Below are positions 56,899 to 64,000 of a stretch of DNA of 64,000 nt, piece by piece. The stretch comes from Vogesella alkaliphila (lineage in GTDB: Bacteria > Pseudomonadota > Gammaproteobacteria > Burkholderiales > Chromobacteriaceae): positions 1-64,000 of the forward strand of contig NZ_BMYW01000011.1 in assembly GCF_014652475.1 (NCBI RefSeq), in the 5' to 3' direction. The stretch's first letter is position 1. Each line of letters opens with the position of its first letter. A program made the position numbers and the translations under genes. The notes under the pieces were generated by a model. That model was not told where the DNA came from. It saw nothing but the letters and a program-made list of their open reading frames with translations, and did no database searches.

Positions 56899-58692
56899 AT
56901 GAAAAATATCCGAAATTTCTCGATCATTGCCCATATTGACCATGGCAAATCGACCCTGGCCGACCGCTTTATCCAGTATTGCGGTGGCCTGGAAATGCGT
57001 GAAATGAGCGCGCAGGTGCTCGATTCGATGGACATCGAAAAAGAGCGCGGCATCACCATCAAGGCGCAGACCGCCGCGCTGACCTACAAGGCCCGCGACG
57101 GTCAGGTCTACAACCTGAACCTGATCGACACCCCGGGTCACGTCGACTTTTCCTACGAAGTGTCCCGCTCGCTGTCCGCCTGCGAGGGCGCGTTGCTGGT
57201 GGTCGATGCCTCGCAGGGCGTCGAGGCGCAGACCGTGGCCAACTGCTACACCGCCATCGAGCTGGGCGTGGAAGTGGTGCCGGTGCTGAACAAGATCGAC
57301 TTGCCGGCGGCCGATCCTGACCGCATCGCGCAGGAAATCGAGGACATCATCGGCATCGAGGCGGTGGACGCGGTGCGTGCCTCGGCCAAGTCTGGCATCG
57401 GCATTGAGGACATCCTGGAAACCGTGGTCAGCAAGATCCCGCCGCCGGAAGGCAACCCGGACGGCCCGCTGAAGGCGCTGATTATCGACTCGTGGTTCGA
57501 CAACTACGTTGGCGTGGTGATGCTGGTGCGCGTGATCGACGGCCAGCTGAAGCCGAAGGACAAGATCAAGTTCATGGCCACCCAGGCCGAGCACCTGTGC
57601 GAACAGGTCGGCGTGTTCACGCCGAAGTCGGTACAGCGCCAGAGCCTGAACGCCGGCGAAGTGGGCTTTGTCATCGCCGGCATCAAGGAGCTGAAATCGG
57701 CCAAGGTCGGCGACACCATCACCCTGGTGAGCAAGCCGGCGGCCGAGCCATTGCCGGGCTTCAAGGAAGTGCAGTCACAGGTGTTCGCCGGCCTGTATCC
57801 GGTGGAAAGCCACGACTACGAGGCGCTGCGCGATGCGCTGGAAAAACTGCAGTTGAACGACGCCTCGCTGAAGTACGAGCCGGAAGTGTCGCAGGCGCTG
57901 GGCTTCGGCTTCCGCTGCGGCTTCCTCGGCCTCTTGCACCTGGAAATCGTGCAGGAACGTCTCGAACGCGAGTTCGACATGGACCTGATCACCACCGCGC
58001 CAACGGTGAACTACGAAGTGGTGATGAAGGATGGCACGGTGGAAGTGGTGTCCAACCCGTCGAAGATGCCGGAAGCTGGCAAGTACGAAGAGCTGCGCGA
58101 ACCCATCATCACCGCCACCATCCTTGTGCCGCAGGACTACGTCGGCTCGGTGATGACGCTGTGCAACAACAAGCGCGGCGTGCAGCGCAATATGCAGTAT
58201 ATGGGCCGCCAGGTGATGCTGACCTACGACCTGCCGATGAACGAAGTGGTGATGGACTTCTTCGACCGGCTCAAGTCCACCAGCCGCGGCTATGCGTCGC
58301 TGGACTACGAGTTCAAGGAATTCCAGGCTTCGGACCTCGTGAAGCTGGACGTGCTGGTCAATAGCGAGAAGGTCGATGCGCTGAGCCTGATCGTGCACCG
58401 CGCCACCAGCGTGTACCGCGGTCGCGAGCTGGTGTCGAAGATGCGTGAGCTGATTCCACGCCAGATGTTCGACATCGCGGTGCAGGCGGCGATCGGCGGT
58501 CACATCATCGCCCGCGAGACGGTGAAAGCGCTGCGCAAGAACGTGCTGGCCAAGTGCTACGGTGGCGATATCACCCGCAAGAAAAAGCTGCTGGAAAAGC
58601 AGAAGGCCGGTAAGAAGCGGATGAAGCAGGTTGGCAACGTGGAGATTCCACAGGAAGCCTTCCTCGCGATCTTGCAAGTTGGGGACAAGTAA
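56899..58692 (+). CDS. lepA: Elongation factor 4
   Basis: A 597-residue translational GTPase, LepA/EF4. G motifs are [13 protein letters not shown] (G1), DTPGHVDF (G3), NKIDLP (G4) and SAKSGIG (G5). The C-terminal LepA-specific domain includes [16 protein letters not shown]. It acts on ribosomes during initiation or elongation. It is followed immediately by lepB, with no gap. Confidence 0.98.
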   Translation: MKNIRNFSIIAHIDHGKSTLADRFIQYCGGLEMREMSAQVLDSMDIEKERGITIKAQTAALTYKARDGQVYNLNLIDTPGHVDFSYEVSRSLSACEGALLVVDASQGVEAQTVANCYTAIELGVEVVPVLNKIDLPAADPDRIAQEIEDIIGIEAVDAVRASAKSGIGIEDILETVVSKIPPPEGNPDGPLKALIIDSWFDNYVGVVMLVRVIDGQLKPKDKIKFMATQAEHLCEQVGVFTPKSVQRQSLNAGEVGFVIAGIKELKSAKVGDTITLVSKPAAEPLPGFKEVQSQVFAGLYPVESHDYEALRDALEKLQLNDASLKYEPEVSQALGFGFRCGFLGLLHLEIVQERLEREFDMDLITTAPTVNYEVVMKDGTVEVVSNPSKMPEAGKYEELREPIITATILVPQDYVGSVMTLCNNKRGVQRNMQYMGRQVMLTYDLPMNEVVMDFFDRLKSTSRGYASLDYEFKEFQASDLVKLDVLVNSEKVDALSLIVHRATSVYRGRELVSKMRELIPRQMFDIAVQAAIGGHIIARETVKALRKNVLAKCYGGDITRKKKLLEKQKAGKKRMKQVGNVEIPQEAFLAILQVGDK

Positions 58693-59655
58693 ATGGGGGC
58701 AAACCTGTTCTGGGTGTGGATGGTGCTGCTGGTGGTCGGCGTGATGCTGATCGCGTTTGGCGGCAAGCGGGAAGACGGTACTCACGCTTCATCCATCGAG
58801 TGGGGATATCTGGCGATTCTGGGTGGGGCTTTCGGCCTGCTGTCCGACCACATGAGCTTCACCGCAGTGATGCTGCTGGTGGTGGTGGTGACCGGTGGCG
58901 TGTGGCTGTTCGACAAGCTGGTGCTGGCCAAGCGCCGGCAGCCGGGCGTGGTGGTGCCGCACTATATCGACTTCCCGCGCGGCTTCTTCCCGGTGATCGC
59001 GGTGGTGTTCCTGCTGCGCGCCTTCGTGGCGGAGCCGTTCCAGATTCCTTCCAGCTCGATGCGCCCGGGACTGGTGGTGGGTGACTTCATCCTGGTCAAC
59101 AAGTTCGGCTACGGCCTGCGCGTGCCGGTGCTGAACAAGGTGTTCGTGCCAGTCGGGACGGTCGAACATGGCGACGTGGTGGTGTTTACCTATCCCGAAA
59201 ACGAGAAGGTCAGCTTCATCAAGCGCGCCATCGGCTTGCCGGGTGACACGGTGGAATACCGCAACAAGCAGCTGTCGGTGAACGGCAAGCCGCTGCCGCG
59301 CCTGAGTGCCGGCGAGCACAGCTACCTGGAACAGGGCTTGATGTTGGTACAGAACCAGCGCTATACCGAAACCCTGGGCAAGGTCAGCTACGATACGCTG
59401 GTCATTCCGGAAGCGCCGGTTTACAACCCGGCCGGCGTGCGTTCCTTCGCGCTGCGCGAAAACTGCGAATACCGTGACGACGGTTTCAGCTGCAAGGTGC
59501 CGCAGGGACGCTATTTCATGATGGGTGACAACCGCGACAACAGCGAAGACAGCCGTTACTGGGGCTTTGTCGAGGACCGCCTGCTGGTGGGCAAGGCGTT
59601 CCTGATCTGGCTGAACCTGGGTGACTTCTCGCGTATTGGCAAATCCATCCATTAA
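58693..59655 (+). CDS. lepB: Signal peptidase I
   Basis: A 320-residue inner-membrane protease that removes signal peptides. Two N-terminal spans precede the periplasmic catalytic domain. The nucleophile is Ser122 in IPSSSMRPG and the general base is Lys177 in FIKRAIGLPGD. The family box MGDNRDNSEDSRYWG is also present. The ATG follows the lepA stop directly. The lepA-lepB order is conserved. Confidence 0.97.
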   Translation: MGANLFWVWMVLLVVGVMLIAFGGKREDGTHASSIEWGYLAILGGAFGLLSDHMSFTAVMLLVVVVTGGVWLFDKLVLAKRRQPGVVVPHYIDFPRGFFPVIAVVFLLRAFVAEPFQIPSSSMRPGLVVGDFILVNKFGYGLRVPVLNKVFVPVGTVEHGDVVVFTYPENEKVSFIKRAIGLPGDTVEYRNKQLSVNGKPLPRLSAGEHSYLEQGLMLVQNQRYTETLGKVSYDTLVIPEAPVYNPAGVRSFALRENCEYRDDGFSCKVPQGRYFMMGDNRDNSEDSRYWGFVEDRLLVGKAFLIWLNLGDFSRIGKSIH

Positions 59656-59675
59656 TCCGGGTGCAGGAGCAGACT

Positions 59676-60044
59676 ATGAAGCAGCAACGTGGTTTTTCCC
59701 TGTTGGTGGTACTGGCGCTGGCCATCGTGTTGTCGGTGGTGCTGCTGGGCTTCTTCAAGCTGCTGCCGGTGTACACCGAATATTTCGCGATCAAGAAAAC
59801 GATCGACGAGATGGTGGTGACCCCGGGGAAAACCGATGGCGAGTTGCGCCGCGAATTCAGGGACCGCACCACGGTGCACGGCATCGTCTCGATCAAGCCG
59901 GAGGACCTGCAGATCCTGACGACACCGACCGCGATCGGCATCGGCGTGCGCTATCGTCGCGAAGTGCCCTTGGTCGACCACCTCGGCCTGATCCTTTCTT
60001 TTGAACATGAGGCAGGTACCCCTGTCCTGGAATCGAATCCCTAA
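59676..60044 (+). CDS. DUF4845 small membrane protein
   Basis: A 122-residue protein with one N-terminal hydrophobic segment (RGFSLLVVLALAIVLSVVLL) resembling a type IV pilin-like start but without the conserved Glu5. The rest is a small periplasmic domain. DUF4845 genes usually lie between lepB and rnc in betaproteobacteria, as here. Their function is unknown. ATG at 59676 follows CAGGAG. Confidence 0.85.
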   Translation: MKQQRGFSLLVVLALAIVLSVVLLGFFKLLPVYTEYFAIKKTIDEMVVTPGKTDGELRREFRDRTTVHGIVSIKPEDLQILTTPTAIGIGVRYRREVPLVDHLGLILSFEHEAGTPVLESNP

Positions 60045-60049
60045 ACATA

Positions 60050-60754
60050 GTGAATCAGTCTGATCAACGTTTCCGGCGCCTGTGTACGGCGCTGGATTAT
60101 TCTTTTAGCCGCTTCGAATTGCTGCGTCAGGCGGTAACCCATCGCAGCTTTGGCGCGCCGAACAACGAACGCTTCGAGTTTGTTGGCGACAGCATTCTCA
60201 ACTACACCGTCGCCAGGATGCTGTTCGATCACTTTCCGAAGCTGTCGGAAGGCGAACTGTCCCGTCTGCGCGCCAACCTGGTGAACCAGAGTACGCTGGC
60301 CGAGATCGCGCAGCAGCTGAAGCTGGGCGATTACCTGTATCTGGGCGAAGGCGAGCTGAAGAGCGGCGGTTTCAACCGGCCGTCGATCCTGGCAGATGCG
60401 GTGGAGGCCATCTTTGCCGCCATCAGCTTCGATGCCGACTTCATGGCGGCGGAGCGTGTGGTGCGCCGCCTGTACCAGGAGCGCGTGGTCGCCATCGACC
60501 CCAGCAAGCACGCCAAGGATGCCAAGACCCGGCTGCAGGAGGCGCTGCAGGCGCGCCGGCTGTCGCTGCCGCGTTACAGCATCCTGTCGCAGAGCGGCGA
60601 AGCGCACGAGCAGAGCTTCCGCGTGCAGTGCGATCTGGCCGAGCTGGGCATCATCACCACCGGCGACGGCATCAGTCGTCGCGGGGCAGAGCAGCAGGCG
60701 GCCGATGCTGCGCTGCTGCTGCTTGAACAACACTTTGCCGCAGGCAAGAAATAA
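60050..60754 (+). CDS. rnc: Ribonuclease III
   Basis: A 234-residue double-strand-specific endoribonuclease. The catalytic signature is NERFEFVGDSILNY (residues 38-51), with the second acidic site in ILADAVEAIFAAI. A C-terminal dsRNA-binding domain covers about residues 155-230 (AKTRLQEALQARRL ... RRGAEQQAADAALLLL). The start codon is GTG at 60050. It overlaps neither neighbour but is tightly spaced with era, four bases away. Confidence 0.97.
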   Translation: MNQSDQRFRRLCTALDYSFSRFELLRQAVTHRSFGAPNNERFEFVGDSILNYTVARMLFDHFPKLSEGELSRLRANLVNQSTLAEIAQQLKLGDYLYLGEGELKSGGFNRPSILADAVEAIFAAISFDADFMAAERVVRRLYQERVVAIDPSKHAKDAKTRLQEALQARRLSLPRYSILSQSGEAHEQSFRVQCDLAELGIITTGDGISRRGAEQQAADAALLLLEQHFAAGKK

Positions 60755-60757
60755 GCC

Positions 60758-61648
60758 ATGACCGATACCGATTTCCGCTGTGGCTTTGTCGCCATCGTCG
60801 GCCGCCCCAATGTGGGCAAATCTACGCTGATGAACCATCTCATCGGCCAGAAGATCAGCATCACCTCGAAGAAGGCGCAGACCACGCGCCATCGCGTCAA
60901 CGGCATCCATACCGAGCCGAACGCGCAGTTCGTGTTTGTCGATACCCCGGGCTTCCAGACCTTTCACAAGGGGGCGCTGAACGCCACGCTGAACCAGTCG
61001 GTGAAGGACACCCTGGGCAGCGTCGATTGCGTGCTGTTCGTGCTGGAGGCGATGCGGCTGTCCAACGCCGACCGTGAGGTGATGGCGCTGTTGCCGAAGA
61101 ATACGCCGGTGATCCTGGTGTTGAACAAGGTCGACAAGGCCAAGGACAGCCTGATGCTGAGCATGTTCATCGATCAGGTCCGCAGCGAGTTCGAATTCGC
61201 CGACGCCGAAGTGGTCAGCGCCAAGCACGGCCAGCGTCTGGCCGAGCTGCTGGACAAGGTGCGCCCGCATCTGCCGGTCTCGATGCCGCTCTACCCGGAA
61301 GACATGATCACCGACAAGAGCCAGCGCTTCCTCGCCGCCGAGATCGTGCGCGAGAAGCTGTTCCGCTACCTGGGTGAAGAGCTGCCGTACGAGATGAACG
61401 TGGAGGTCGAGGCCTTCGAGGTCGACGGTCACATGTTCCGCATCCACGTCGCCATTCTGGTGGACAAGGAAGGCCAGAAGCCGATCGTGATCGGCCGTGG
61501 TGGCGAGAAACTGAAGAAGATTTCCACCGAGGCCCGCCTCGACATGGAGCAGCTGTTCGACTGCAAAGTGTTCCTCGAGGTGTGGGTGAAGGTGAAATCA
61601 GGCTGGGCCGACGACGTGCGCTTCCTGCGCGATTTCGGCCTCAACTGA
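60758..61648 (+). CDS. era: GTPase Era
   Basis: A 296-residue ribosome-assembly GTPase. G motifs are GRPNVGKST (G1), DTPGF (G3) and NKVD (G4). A KH RNA-binding domain follows near residues 220-290 (KPIVIGRGGEKLKKI). Era binds the 3' end of 16S rRNA. The order rnc-era-recO is conserved. Confidence 0.98.
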   Translation: MTDTDFRCGFVAIVGRPNVGKSTLMNHLIGQKISITSKKAQTTRHRVNGIHTEPNAQFVFVDTPGFQTFHKGALNATLNQSVKDTLGSVDCVLFVLEAMRLSNADREVMALLPKNTPVILVLNKVDKAKDSLMLSMFIDQVRSEFEFADAEVVSAKHGQRLAELLDKVRPHLPVSMPLYPEDMITDKSQRFLAAEIVREKLFRYLGEELPYEMNVEVEAFEVDGHMFRIHVAILVDKEGQKPIVIGRGGEKLKKISTEARLDMEQLFDCKVFLEVWVKVKSGWADDVRFLRDFGLN

Positions 61649-61670
61649 GACTGGGCTAAAGGTTGGCCGC

Positions 61671-62027
61671 ATGTTTGCAAACACTCCCGAGCCGCCGTAC
61701 TGGGCGGTGATTTTCAGTAGCCAGCGCAGCGCCGTCGAGGACGGCTACGCCGACATGGGCGAGCGCATGGTCGAACTGGCGGCGCAGCAGCCCGGTTTTC
61801 TCGGTGTGGAGAGCGTGCGCGATGCCGACGGCTTCGGCATCACCGTGTCGTACTGGGACAGCGAGGCGGCCATCGCGGCGTGGAAGGCCAACAGCGAGCA
61901 CCGGCTGGCGCAGCGAGAGGGCTTTGCGCAGTGGTACGCCGGCTTCGAGCTGCGCGTGGCGCAGGTTGGCCGCGTGCACAGCTGGCGCAAGCCGCAGGCG
62001 GGCACGGATGCAGCAGGGCAAGGTTGA
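61671..62027 (+). CDS. Antibiotic biosynthesis monooxygenase (ABM)-like protein
   Basis: A 118-residue ferredoxin-like protein of the ABM superfamily (YxxM repeats, GFLGVESVRDADGFGITVSYW). A single motif copy (61662-61671) overlaps the start codon, and a near copy follows at 61965. It is inserted between era and recO and overlaps recO by 20 bases. Its function is unknown; these domains often modify quinones or small metabolites. Confidence 0.8.
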   Translation: MFANTPEPPYWAVIFSSQRSAVEDGYADMGERMVELAAQQPGFLGVESVRDADGFGITVSYWDSEAAIAAWKANSEHRLAQREGFAQWYAGFELRVAQVGRVHSWRKPQAGTDAAGQG

Positions 62028-62736
62028 CCGCCAGCCGGCCTACGTGCTGCACACCCAACCCTACCGCGAGACCAGCCTGCTGGTGGAGGTGCTGACCCGC
62101 GATTACGGCCGTTTCACGCTGGTGGCGCGCGGGGCGCGGCGGCCGCGCTCCGACTTGCGCGGGCTGTTGCTGCCGTTCCAGCCCTTGCAACTGGCCTGGT
62201 TCGGCAAGGGCGAATTGCGTACCCTGCACAACGCCGACTGGCGCGGCGGCGTGCCGCAGTTTGCCGGTGCGCGGTTGGTGACCGGTTTCTATCTCAACGA
62301 GCTGGTGCTGCGACTGGCGGCCCGCGACGACCCGTCGCCGGCGCTGTTCAAACTGTACGATCGTGCGGTGCGCAGCCTGGTCGACCATGCGCAAACCGCC
62401 ATCGTGCTGCGCCGCTTCGAGCTGGCGCTGCTTGAAGAGCTGGGCTACGCGCCGGCGCTGACGCAGGATCACCTGGCGCAGGCCATCGTGCCGCAGGCGC
62501 GCTATCTGTGCCGCTTCGGTGCCGCGCCGGAGCCGGCCGACGGCGAACAGGCGCCGCGCGGTGCGGCCAACGTCAGCGGCGCCACCTTGCTGGCGCTGGC
62601 CGCCGCCGATTTCGAGCAGCCGCAGACCCGGCGCGAAGCGCGCCTGCTGTTGCGGCTGTTGCTGGACGAATTGCTGGGCCCGGAGCCGCTGGCTTCGCGC
62701 GAACTCCTGACTACCCTCTACGCGCTGTCCGACTGA
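62008..62736 (+). CDS. recO: DNA repair protein RecO
   Basis: A 242-residue RecFOR-pathway protein that loads RecA onto SSB-coated DNA. The N-terminal OB fold ([22 protein letters not shown]) is clear, and a mostly helical C-terminal domain follows. The start at 62008 is the ATG in GGATGCAGCAG. The gene is one of the conserved era-recO-pdxJ set. Confidence 0.94.
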   Translation: MQQGKVDRQPAYVLHTQPYRETSLLVEVLTRDYGRFTLVARGARRPRSDLRGLLLPFQPLQLAWFGKGELRTLHNADWRGGVPQFAGARLVTGFYLNELVLRLAARDDPSPALFKLYDRAVRSLVDHAQTAIVLRRFELALLEELGYAPALTQDHLAQAIVPQARYLCRFGAAPEPADGEQAPRGAANVSGATLLALAAADFEQPQTRREARLLLRLLLDELLGPEPLASRELLTTLYALSD

Positions 62737-62761
62737 CGGCGCGCCTTGCCGGAGATACAGA

Positions 62762-63496
62762 ATGATACTGCTAGGTGTGAACATCGATCATGTGGCGACC
62801 CTGCGCCAGGCGCGCGGTACCCGTTTCCCCAGCCCGATCGAAGCGGCGCTGGTGGCCGAATCCAGCGGCGCCGACCTGATCACGCTGCATCTGCGTGAGG
62901 ATCGCCGCCATATCCAGGACCACGATGTCGACACCATGCGCCGCGTGATCAAGACGCGCATGAACCTGGAAATGGCGCTGACCGACGAGATGCTGGCCAA
63001 CGCGCTGCGCGTGCAGCCGGAAGACGTGTGCCTGGTGCCGGAGAAGCGCGAGGAAGTCACTACCGAAGGCGGCCTCGACGTGATTCGCTATTTTGACCAG
63101 GTACGCGACTTCACCCGCCAGCTGACGGCCGCCGGCAGCCGGGTGTCGATCTTCATCGACCCGGATCGCGAGCAGATCCAGGCCGCGTTCGACGCTGGCG
63201 CCCGCGTGATCGAGCTGCACACCGGCGCCTACGCCCACGCCGACTTCAAGCATGACGAGCAGCAGGCCGAGCTGGCGCGCATCCGCGAGGCTGCGGTGTT
63301 CGGCAGCCATCTCGGCATGGTGGTCAACGCCGGCCACGGCCTCAACTACCACAACGTGAAGCCGATCGCCGCGATCGAGGAGATCGCCGAGCTGAACATC
63401 GGCCACGCGCTGGTCAGCCACGCGCTGTTTGTCGGCTTTGCCGAGGCGGTGCGCCAGATGAAGGCGCTGATGATCGAAGGTCGTCAGGGGCTGTAA
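62762..63496 (+). CDS. pdxJ: Pyridoxine 5'-phosphate synthase
   Basis: A 244-residue TIM-barrel enzyme that condenses 1-deoxyxylulose 5-phosphate with aminoacetone 3-phosphate to make pyridoxine phosphate. Landmarks are [29 protein letters not shown] and [16 protein letters not shown] precedes the ATG. It overlaps acpS by one base. Confidence 0.97.
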   Translation: MILLGVNIDHVATLRQARGTRFPSPIEAALVAESSGADLITLHLREDRRHIQDHDVDTMRRVIKTRMNLEMALTDEMLANALRVQPEDVCLVPEKREEVTTEGGLDVIRYFDQVRDFTRQLTAAGSRVSIFIDPDREQIQAAFDAGARVIELHTGAYAHADFKHDEQQAELARIREAAVFGSHLGMVVNAGHGLNYHNVKPIAAIEEIAELNIGHALVSHALFVGFAEAVRQMKALMIEGRQGL

Positions 63497-63891
63497 TGAT
63501 TTACGGCATCGGCACCGACATGGCGCGCATCGAGCGCTTCGACGCGCTGCTGGCTCGTCACGGTTTGCGTTGCGGCCAACGTTTGCTGGCCGAGTCCGAG
63601 CTGGCCGAACTGGCGCAGGCGAAACAGCCGGCGCGCTTTCTCGCCAAGCGCTTCGCCGCCAAGGAGGCGCTGGGCAAGGCGCTGGGTACCGGCGTGCGCG
63701 CGCCGGTGCTGCTGACCGCGATTGCCGTGGTGCACGATGCGCTGGGCAAGCCGATGTTTGCCTTTTCCGATCCGCTGCAGGACTTCCTGCACCAGCGCGG
63801 CATCTGCGCGGTGCACCTGTCGATCAGCGATGAACAACAACACGCGTTCGCTTTCGTGGTCTGCGAAAGCGCGCTTGCGGCCAACCCTTGA
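63496..63891 (+). CDS. acpS: Holo-[acyl-carrier-protein] synthase
   Basis: A 131-residue phosphopantetheinyl transferase that activates the acyl carrier protein. The metal-binding signature is [12 protein letters not shown], with the second motif [14 protein letters not shown]. Two motif copies (63571 and 63876) lie in the gene. The start overlaps the pdxJ stop. Confidence 0.95.
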   Translation: MIYGIGTDMARIERFDALLARHGLRCGQRLLAESELAELAQAKQPARFLAKRFAAKEALGKALGTGVRAPVLLTAIAVVHDALGKPMFAFSDPLQDFLHQRGICAVHLSISDEQQHAFAFVVCESALAANP

Positions 63892-63904
63892 TGGCGTCCA
63901 CTCC

Positions 63905-64000
63905 ATGAACAAGCTTCCCCTGCAACTGCCCCGTGGCCCGGTGATGATCGACGTCGCGGCCTTTACCCTGACCGCTGCCGAGCGCGAGCGCCTGTCCCAC
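63905..64000 (+). CDS. nagZ: Beta-N-acetylhexosaminidase NagZ, N-terminal fragment
   Basis: Only the first 32 codons are inside the window. LPRGPVMIDVAAFTLTAAER matches the start of NagZ, which removes N-acetylglucosamine from muropeptides in the cytoplasm during peptidoglycan recycling. NagZ follows acpS in related bacteria. The rest of the gene lies beyond base 64000. Confidence 0.8.
   Translation, partial: MNKLPLQLPRGPVMIDVAAFTLTAAERERLSH

Noticed and set aside
59676-60044. Calling the DUF4845 protein a type IV pilin
   Set aside because: It has the GFSLL-like start, but the conserved Glu5 is replaced by Val and the gene context (lepB-rnc) is that of DUF4845.

Overview
The window looks like a chromosomal segment of a GC-rich betaproteobacterium, most likely a member of the Neisseriales outside Neisseria itself (a Chromobacteriaceae-type organism). 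The main reason is the conserved betaproteobacterial order rpoE-rseA-rseB-rseC-mucD-(glutaredoxin)-lepA-lepB-DUF4845-rnc-era-recO-pdxJ-acpS-nagZ at the right end, with gyrA/serC/pheA on the left. The genus is an inference. No rRNA, tRNA or CRISPR array was seen.

Layout: (1) 1-1850 is a visibly AT-richer patch with the end of an IS3-family element, an ankyrin-repeat lipoprotein and an Imm50-type immunity protein, probably an orphan toxin-immunity island. (2) 1.9-6.2 kb: a small heat-shock protein, then a GntR regulator divergent from a glutamine-synthetase-like amine ligase and a class III aminotransferase, with a clear double operator between them. (3) 6.3-18.9 kb: an exported histone-H1-like basic protein, an amino-acid ABC transporter without its ATPase, gyrA with two overlapping hotdog thioesterases, serC, MFS transporter, O-methyltransferase, pheA, LOG protein, DAHP synthase, OsmC. 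(4) 19-23 kb: membrane protein, DUF484, dapF, and a TetR-controlled lipid/acyl-CoA set. (5) 23.3-30.3 kb: a polyamine catabolic locus, puuR-puuC divergent from ald-puuD-puuA-spuC. The transaminase makes alanine from pyruvate and alanine dehydrogenase can return the pyruvate. (6) 30.5-38.4 kb: motB without motA, overlapping methyltransferase and HDOD genes, RNA-modification enzymes and several small enzymes. (7) 38.4-43.7 kb: a Fur-box-preceded imelysin/di-haem/imelysin/DUF1513 iron-linked operon and a small ribbon-helix-helix-like protein. (8) 43.9-52.4 kb: an HD-GYP protein with an FNR/ANR-type site, an intergenic inverted-repeat element, an HD hydrolase, and the methylcitrate operon prpB-cupin-prpC-acnD-prpF. 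(9) 52.6-64 kb: sigma-E operon, lepA-lepB-rnc-era-recO-pdxJ-acpS and the start of nagZ.

The most striking feature is not a gene. The 10-mer GTTGGCCGCA (usually preceded by AAG or AAC) occurs about 42 times by hand count on the two strands, against well under one expected for its base composition. Single copies lie inside housekeeping genes in several reading frames, and inverted pairs form hairpins between genes. It is absent from the AT-rich patch at 1-1850. This is how the Neisseria DNA uptake sequence behaves, but the sequence is unrelated to the Neisseria one, so it is a candidate uptake sequence of a different dialect.
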